Shown here piece by piece: positions 57,213 to 64,000 of a stretch of 64,000 nucleotides of DNA. Below the pieces are notes generated by a model, which was given only the letters and a program-made list of their open reading frames with translations, was not told where the DNA came from and ran no database searches. The stretch lies in the NCBI GenBank assembly GCA_003864495.1, contig ML133506.1:20959-84958 (forward strand), written 5' to 3'. Position numbers and translations under genes: made by a program. Source of the DNA: Nemopilema nomurai (Eukaryota > Cnidaria > Scyphozoa > Rhizostomeae > Rhizostomatidae). Positions within the stretch are counted from its first letter, which is position 1, and each line of letters begins with the position of its first letter.

Positions 57213-60180
57213 TTGATGGTCTGCTGAAATTGAAATTCTAAACTAATGTTGCATTCGCAACAATGGAACACAATGGAACAAGATAATTCTCTTTAGCTTC
57301 TGCTTCTGATAAAATTCTACTGCGGTTGCATTCATGCATATCTTTGTTATCTTATGCCAAGAAACAGTTCTTAACATATGAATTTCCAAGAATTCAGGAC
57401 TTATTGCGCCAGCTTTAAGCGATTTTAAGTTGCTTTCAAAAGCATTTTCCTCTTTGCTTACTTTAACATCCCTTACAAGCAACAACCAATTTAAATTCAT
57501 TTAACAAAAATTCCACGACTTTGACGATTCGATTCCTTTCCACTATCAAACTAAACTTAAAGTATATTTTTACTTTCTTGTTGCGCATCTATTAAAATAA
57601 AGTCTGATGAAACATGAAATACAATTTTTTCTGTGAAACTGCGGGTAGTCTACCCTGAGATGCGTAAAGGCTACTCGAAGCTTGATGTGTAAGAATGTTA
57701 ACTGTCATTGCAAAAAGAACAATGTTACCTTGAATAATGTTATCAGTAATGTGTATTATCAGTAAATGACAACATAATCACCTTTCATTAAGTCTAAATG
57801 AAAGTCCAAATAAGAAACCGGAGAACATGCCAGTTCCAATTAGAGTCTTGATGTTAATTAGAGCTTAAATGTCTAATTGACCCACCTTGATTGTCGTTTT
57901 GTTTCTTGCCAGTCTTCCGTGCACATGAGCAATCGGTTCTGTCTTTTGCCTGCCCTTGGCCAGCACAGCCTTTTATAGCAGCAGAGCTGAGAAAATTCAA
58001 ACGGCTAAGTCGCCTGTAACAAAGAACAGTACGCTTTCTCGTACAAATGCTCACCTCTTGAAAGGGCGGCGATCAGATGCAATGTACACTCTCGAACAAA
58101 AGAATGCAAATCGCCTTTGTTGTTTGAAGCAAGTTGATTGATGGTGCTTTCATCTGATTGCGTTCACAAAAGAAGAACAAAGGACTTATTAACTAAAAAA
58201 GAGGCCAGAATTTGCTTACAATACTTGAGATCAAAAGCACTAGAGCATCTATCTACTTCGTGAAAAAAAGCCACATGTAGAAATGCATTTCGTCGTAAAA
58301 GCTTCTTTCGTTGAAATTTTATAATACACTGAACATTGCAGATACCATGTTATTCTGTACTCTATAAGATACATAGAGACTTGATAGCCAGTCTTAAGAT
58401 ACTATTAAATGACACTTAATGCGAGTCAAGTGCTCAATAATTCCGGCCAGTAAAACGCTGTTCTTTTGTAAGGACGATGCCAGATGGGCTGCACAAGGCC
58501 GAACGAGAGTTTAATGTATTCATAATTCTGAGAAAAAGTTGAGCTTTGGGTATGAATCGAGGTACATATGTTTCCAATCTGGACGCTACCATGCTCTCGG
58601 GATTTAGAAGTAATCCTTTCGCGCAGATTCCGCAAGATCTCTTCTCTTATAGCAAATAATGTCATCAAAGTGCCTCTCGCAGCTCAAACCGTGGAAACAT
58701 GTCATCGCAAAATGCATATAATTTCTGTACTACCATTCAAGATACCATAGCATAGCCTTTGACTCACATATAAACTTCATTATCGCATTATATTTGTTAT
58801 AACATTTTTAACGGGGTTCTAATAGCATGCACAAATATTTCTTCATGAAAATTGAAAATGGCATGAAGATAAATCGACCATCTAGTAGCGTTGACCTGGA
58901 ATTGAAAGAAGAAGATTAAAGGAAAGTTCATCTCATCGTACATCTTCCTAAAAGCTGCTGGTCGTATCCTTTTGGCATGTAAAATGTATTCAATTTACTT
59001 GGTCTTTTGCATCAGCTTGCTTATATAGATTATATGCATTAACATCTGTCAATCTGTTATATTGATAAATTTTGATCAAATGGTGTGCTTTAGTTTAATA
59101 AAAAGGAGAAATGAAGTATAGCTGCAAGCTAGCGGAATGTAGCAAGGATGCGTAACAAATCTGTTTGCGTGCAAAGACAAGCTGGATATAACTGATTTTA
59201 TGTTGATGATACTTTGTTGAGAGTTGATATCAAACAGCTGCAGCCATTCCTTGATCACTATGCTTCCCTGGATCGATTACTATCAACGAGTCTTTGGAAA
59301 TGGCCTTCCATTTTGGGAGCAGATGGACTGTTTCTTTCATCTGAAGTAGTTAGCTTCGGATGTCTAAAATAATGAATTAGCTTACCTTGCTTTCAGAAGT
59401 GAAACCTCTCTTTAGTTACCTCCATCTATCTCTTTCTATTTCTTTATTTCTCTTAGTTTCTCTTCATATTTCTTGGCTACCAGCGCACTTATGATAAAAG
59501 CAATTGTAAAGACCATGGTCGCAATTGGGTCGCTTGTTTTTATTGCTATTATCAATAAAGTAGCCATTATTTGTATCTTTATATTTTTTCTTTGAATAAC
59601 AATCATAGTTATTAAACTATCAATTATTTAGAATTATTTATGATTGTAATCATTTCATTACAAAATAGACAGCAACCCATAGCTGTACTTTGCCTTGACA
59701 ACATTATTATCTTATCGATAAATTCGGCTCTTCGATTATTAAGATTTATTACAAACTTTGGTATAAATTTAAAAGCCTCAAGTCTCGAAATAAACTTTAC
59801 AACAACAGGGGCTGTCATTTAGGGATGTGGAGACTGAAGAAATGGGGTTACAAGAGACACCCTACATTTTGCTTCCACTCAGCTGTTGCGAATGAGTTAA
59901 TTCCTAATACTAGATATTATCATGCGCATTACGTAATTGCTAGAATACTTTATTGCTCCCTCAAATCAGTTTTCTGATATATGGTGAAAATTGTTTCTAC
60001 GAGTAGTGAAATTCATTCAGCAGTGATTGCCTTTAAAGGGGTTGGAGACCTGAGTTTCTTTCTTAACGATGATCAAATTATCCGGGAAAGTGCTAATTGA
60101 TTAGCTAAAACGAAACCAAAAATGTGTCGAGGACGCGTGGAGATCATAACCTTCTCGGGTGAGCTACGCCCTCAGCAATC
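57213..60180. other. Intergenic, upstream of bHLH gene
   Basis: AT-rich, no gene recognised. It should contain the bHLH promoter (toward 57213) and perhaps upstream exons. The small frames at 57243-57500, 57956-58141 and 58426-58668 are not convincing. Confidence 0.5.
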
Positions 60181-60357
60181 ATGTATCCACTTGGTTTAAT
60201 CAGTTTGCTGTTTGATATTAAAGTGGACCATACTGCCTCACTGGCGGGTACACCTGCATCCACCAGTGATAAAACTTACGAAAAGACAAAGGAAACAATG
60301 GAGTGGCGCATGGTGCCAGAAGACGAGGCGAAGTTCATCAGGAAACACAGCGTCTAG
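60181..60357 (+). CDS. Small coding-like ORF, unknown
   Basis: 58 codons from ATG (MYPLGLISLLFDIKVDHTA...) ending ...EDEAKFIRKHSV-stop. The second half (about 60240-60354) is notably GC-richer than the surroundings, with a charged, protein-like composition, so it may be the last exon of a small gene. No family recognised; no neighbouring exon found. Confidence 0.3.
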   Translation: MYPLGLISLLFDIKVDHTASLAGTPASTSDKTYEKTKETMEWRMVPEDEAKFIRKHSV

Positions 60358-63300
60358 GGCTTAAAGGGAAGTCGTGCTGATCTGAAAGAGGTTGGCACGC
60401 CTACATCTGTTTCTTCGGCGAAAGAACCCTTGAGTTGCGTATGAGATTACATCTGATAGAAATACGAATGCCAGGGCATTTTATAGACAAGCCTGCAACT
60501 GCTGTATGCAACTATACCGTCGTGTATTAGTGTGGTTTGCTGTGTAGAGTTGATAGCCTAGTAATGGGTTATTGATACTGATTGGTCATGGTTCTAAAAT
60601 GACTAAGCAATGATACAGAACGACAGTTAAATGTTAATACGGCGCTATGATAAAGAGAACTTCAAACAGTCCATTGCTCAATCAACAGGCTGCCTTATAT
60701 GTCAAATAGCTAGATCAGGGTTAGATAGAAAACGTTACGTTCTAGTTATCAGTGTAAATTTACTTTGCTGATCCAAAGGTCATATAATCGAATCGAACGG
60801 GAGGAATCAAATGTCTGGAAGATAAGATTGTAACAGGAACGCTGATATGTAAGCCGAGCTCATCCAAAAATGAAATAATCTTCCCCTCAATTTGATTGCC
60901 ATTGTTTTGGCTGACCAAGGGATCCAATTAAATAGAAAACTATCAAGCAATTAATATTCAAAGACCTATATCGATATCTATAGCTACATCTATACTATTC
61001 GAAGTCATTTGCTAGGTTTCTACATCAAACTGTCTTTCTCACGAATTTATCAAGTAAGCTGCCTTCCTTTTGTACCTGTAGCCTTTCTATGCCCGTATAT
61101 TAATTCTAGGTCATTTAATTAAACATAAGTGATATAAAACGTAATTAAATCTCAGCAATGCCCCTCCCGTATACCCACCACAAACTCCACCTAGTAGCGC
61201 GAAGGCATTTGGAAAGGCAGAACTCTTCTCCATACTTACGCAGGCTGCGCTTTCTCCCCTCAAACAATATTGATTCTCTTTATTTATAGAGATTTAATAT
61301 TTGAGTTTATTTATCCTGAAGACTAGGCCGTGCAAGGAATAGGATTGTCAAAAACAATTTGAGACGGGAGCAAGGAGATAGGGGGGATGACTTTGTTGTC
61401 GGCTTCCTAACTAGACAGAATACGAAAATGGCTTGAATGTGCTTTTATATTTAACATAGAGCGAGGCACTCTCTGAGGTTGTCAAAGCAGACGCTTTTCA
61501 GTTAGTTAACATGTACGGAAAGGGACTGAAGCAAAAACAACGGATTTCGTGTAGACTCGCCCTGCTTGGGTTTTCTTGGAACATTTTGCGATTGCTTCGA
61601 ATTAAAAACAGTGATAATGACCTTATGTTTTGATAAATGTTAGCGGTTAGAATCGATAGTGCTTTAAAAGATGAGTCCAAAAAATTTCTAAAGTGTCAGA
61701 AAGTGCATTTCTGGGGGCTGGAGTTGGGGAGAGTTTAGGGCGTTGGGGTCGAGAACGTGATATTTGGGCATCTGATTACATGGCAAAAAGATCTGGCTGG
61801 GGATTTCCTGTAATTTAATAAAATACGAACCTCTTTCACCCTATGAATTGAAGATAGAAGATTCAATACCAAGGGATAAAGAACACGATTCAGCATGGTG
61901 AACCATGGGACATAACTTAAGTGGCAAAGTCAGGACGGGTCGGGCACAAGAATTGATGAAAGATGGACAATAGAAATCATGGTGCCACGTAGATGGTGCT
62001 TGATGAAGGAACGCCTTGCAGAATGATGAGATGAAAGGTCCGATGGTTTGATGAGCGTTTTAGAGAGGATGACGAAATATAGGGGGCCATATATAAGAAA
62101 CGCTTGCATTGATGGGCGAGAGGCGAAGAAATTACAAAAAGTCAACGTAGCAAGAATTTGAACTCGAACCACTCCTCCAATAATGTGCTATTTACAGTAT
62201 ATGTGGATCTACATAACAAGTCTCGTAGGTAACCACTTGAAGTGAATTTTCTCTTTGTCCTTAATCAGCAGTGATTGATTTTAAACGGGGTCTCGTGACG
62301 TAATAGATTCATCCCTCGTGACGTAATCGTAATAGTCTCGTGACGTAATAGATTCATCCCTGCTTTTCCTTGGGGGGGTGGGGTACTTTCCCGCAACAGT
62401 ACTTTTAACCAGAAAGGCTTCATTTGCAACTTAATTTGGGTGGTGACTGAAGTAGGGTACTGCCAGGCAAACTGCAGCACGAAAACAAAATTGGACACTT
62501 AATTTTGCTTAAGTATGCATAGATTTGCTAAGTTGTTTCATTTTGCCTCGTATTGCCTGAAACAGTGCACTAATGCCACTGTTGGCTTGGTTGTTGTAGC
62601 TGTAGTCTATGAAAATGGTTCTCTTCATAGACGCAATCATTTCAACTCTTCCCTGTTCAAAGAGGCTATGTTACTCGTACATTAGAACTCTCCCACAAAA
62701 TGGCCTCATGGCCAATGCTGACATTTGATATTGATAAACTGATTGTGTTGTTCCTGCATAGCCTTGTGTGGATGGACTGCCTTCCTTTCAGGCTACGTCC
62801 GTGTATTGCAATCACAGTACTTCCTCCGTAATAAACTAGTTTCTTAATAAACTAACTTCTACGTTTCCAATACCCTAACATTTTGAAGGCGTATAGAACT
62901 AATTTAACCCAGCTAAATAATAGAGAATAAAACAGAGCGATCTACAATTGTCTATTTTCTTCTGGACAGTTACAGATGAAATCACATGTTGCTATCTTGA
63001 TTAAGAAGCCAAGAATTGATTCAAAATCAGCCGAATCAGTTGCAACAATGATTGAATGATTTTCACAATCTGCTTCAAAATGCCAACATTGTTGCGATAT
63101 TGGCATAGAGAGCCTTCTAACTTATCATTGGTGTTGGTTCGCGCGCTTTTTATGGCACTTAAACTAAAAACAGCGGTCCTAGCACCATTAACTGACGATT
63201 TCTTAGAAATCTTCATTGCTAGGACAATGTGTGGAAATAGAAGGTGCTAACATAAGGCTGCAGAATGACTCCTTCATATATTTTAACAGGTTTTAGCGCA

Positions 63301-64000
63301 AACGAGAGAAAAATGCAACAATTGTGAAGGTGTTTCGAAAAAACACCCATAGATTCGCACAGCTGGTGTAAAAGCGTCTGGTTTTCGCATGTAGATATCT
63401 GTCTGATATTGGTCGCAATATCGTTAGTTTGGGTAATAAAACTACTTGTTTACATCGTTATCATACAAACAGATGCTAATATTCCCATTAGATGTATTCA
63501 TACTGAATTGTAGTTACTTTGACACAGAGCGGGATATGAAAACGGATCTCGGGGAGGGGGAATAGATTGGAAGCTATCATGTATAAAATACTGCAATAAT
63601 CCAGGAAGCAAGATTATCCGTAAAGAATAACGCAACAGCGATATAGAGTAAACAGATCTTAGACGCCTTACCAATCACGGCAAGAAACTATCTGCGCAGA
63701 ATCATTTGAACATGTTATTAGAGACATCAGTTGCAATTTTGTGTTCGCTTATGAACAAAATAAGAGAAGTTCCAGAATTCAGTTTTGTAGATAGAAGCAA
63801 AAAGGTCCTTTGAAATCTTGAGTACAAACAAAAGTTAATTGATCATTTCATTCCTCTAAGCTCAAAGGTTTTTTCAATGCGCTGCTTAAAATACACGTCA
63901 TAGAACTAGCAACAAATTTTCTGAATTTCCCTTGCACTTCTATGATTCAAGAAAATGAATGCAAGCCTCCATAAAACTAAAAAAGCATGCTTCTTGTTGG
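60358..64000. other. Intergenic, no gene recognised
   Basis: AT-rich, with only short frames. The one clear structure is the TGACGTAA cluster at 62291-62361. Confidence 0.55.
62291..62361 (+). promoter_or_regulatory. Three TGACGTAA (CRE/ATF-like) sites
   Basis: TGACGTAA occurs at 62296-62303, 62319-62326 and 62341-62348, spaced 23 and 22 bp, close to two helical turns. The outer two lie in a longer direct repeat (TCTCGTGACGTAATAGATTC plus ATCCCT). The motif is a known bZIP (CREB/ATF, C/EBP-ATF) target; use here is inferred. Confidence 0.4.

Overview
The window is eukaryotic and almost certainly metazoan. It is AT-rich, with long non-coding stretches, GT-AG splice signals, several families of non-LTR retrotransposons, a P-element/THAP9-type transposase, MITEs, a minisatellite and a bHLH transcription factor. 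The family mix (THAP9-like transposase, GNAT expansion, AidB-like acyl-CoA dehydrogenase) fits a cnidarian such as a coral or sea anemone. That placement is inference, because no species marker is visible.

Positions 1-39371 are a head-to-tail segmental tandem array. When phased by its own breakpoint (the sequence shared up to '...cctctgta' and diverging after it), it consists of D1 (1-5462, cut by the window start), D2 (5463-16754), D3 (16755-27291) and D4 (27292-39371, the right-edge copy). A unit holds, in order, a minus-strand P-element-like THAP transposase gene, a divergent promoter with an E2F-like site, a plus-strand intronless GNAT N-acetyltransferase gene, about 2.8 kb without a gene, and a fragment of a plus-strand APE-type LINE. 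D1-D3 also carry a minus-strand RLE-type (R2/NeSL-like) LINE, for which D4 shows the state before insertion. The copies differ by dated-looking events: RLE insertion with target deletion; a 610-bp microhomology deletion in D1 and D2; a catalytic-core deletion of the transposase in D2 and D3; a 1369-bp internal duplication in D2; and in D4 a 3.5-kb LINE inside the transposase, a nonsense codon and a SINE-like insertion. Two GNAT copies are intact (D2 second copy, D4), one is frameshifted (D3) and one is truncated (D2 first copy). Every transposase copy is broken, but D2 and D3 would still encode the DNA-binding THAP domain plus a coiled coil, the layout of KP-type P-element repressors.

Positions 39372-64000 are single copy. 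They contain a long single-exon AidB/ACDH-11-type acyl-CoA dehydrogenase gene (42445-44328, plus), a Harbinger-like MITE (45545-46116), a 23-bp minisatellite of about 98 units (46692-48949), a TA-flanked MITE (50568-50873), a diverged dispersed repeat pair on either side of the minisatellite region, and a bHLH gene (56579-57167, minus) whose reading frame is discontinuous. The rest is gene-poor. It holds a few weak exon-like stretches, a TATA-type promoter candidate at 54516 and a triple TGACGTAA cluster at 62296-62348.

The most interesting unit is the co-amplified pair of a silenced P-type transposase (possible repressor) and a GNAT gene sharing one bidirectional promoter. Coordinates of repeats and splice sites were read by eye from the sequence and compared between copies; no database search was run.
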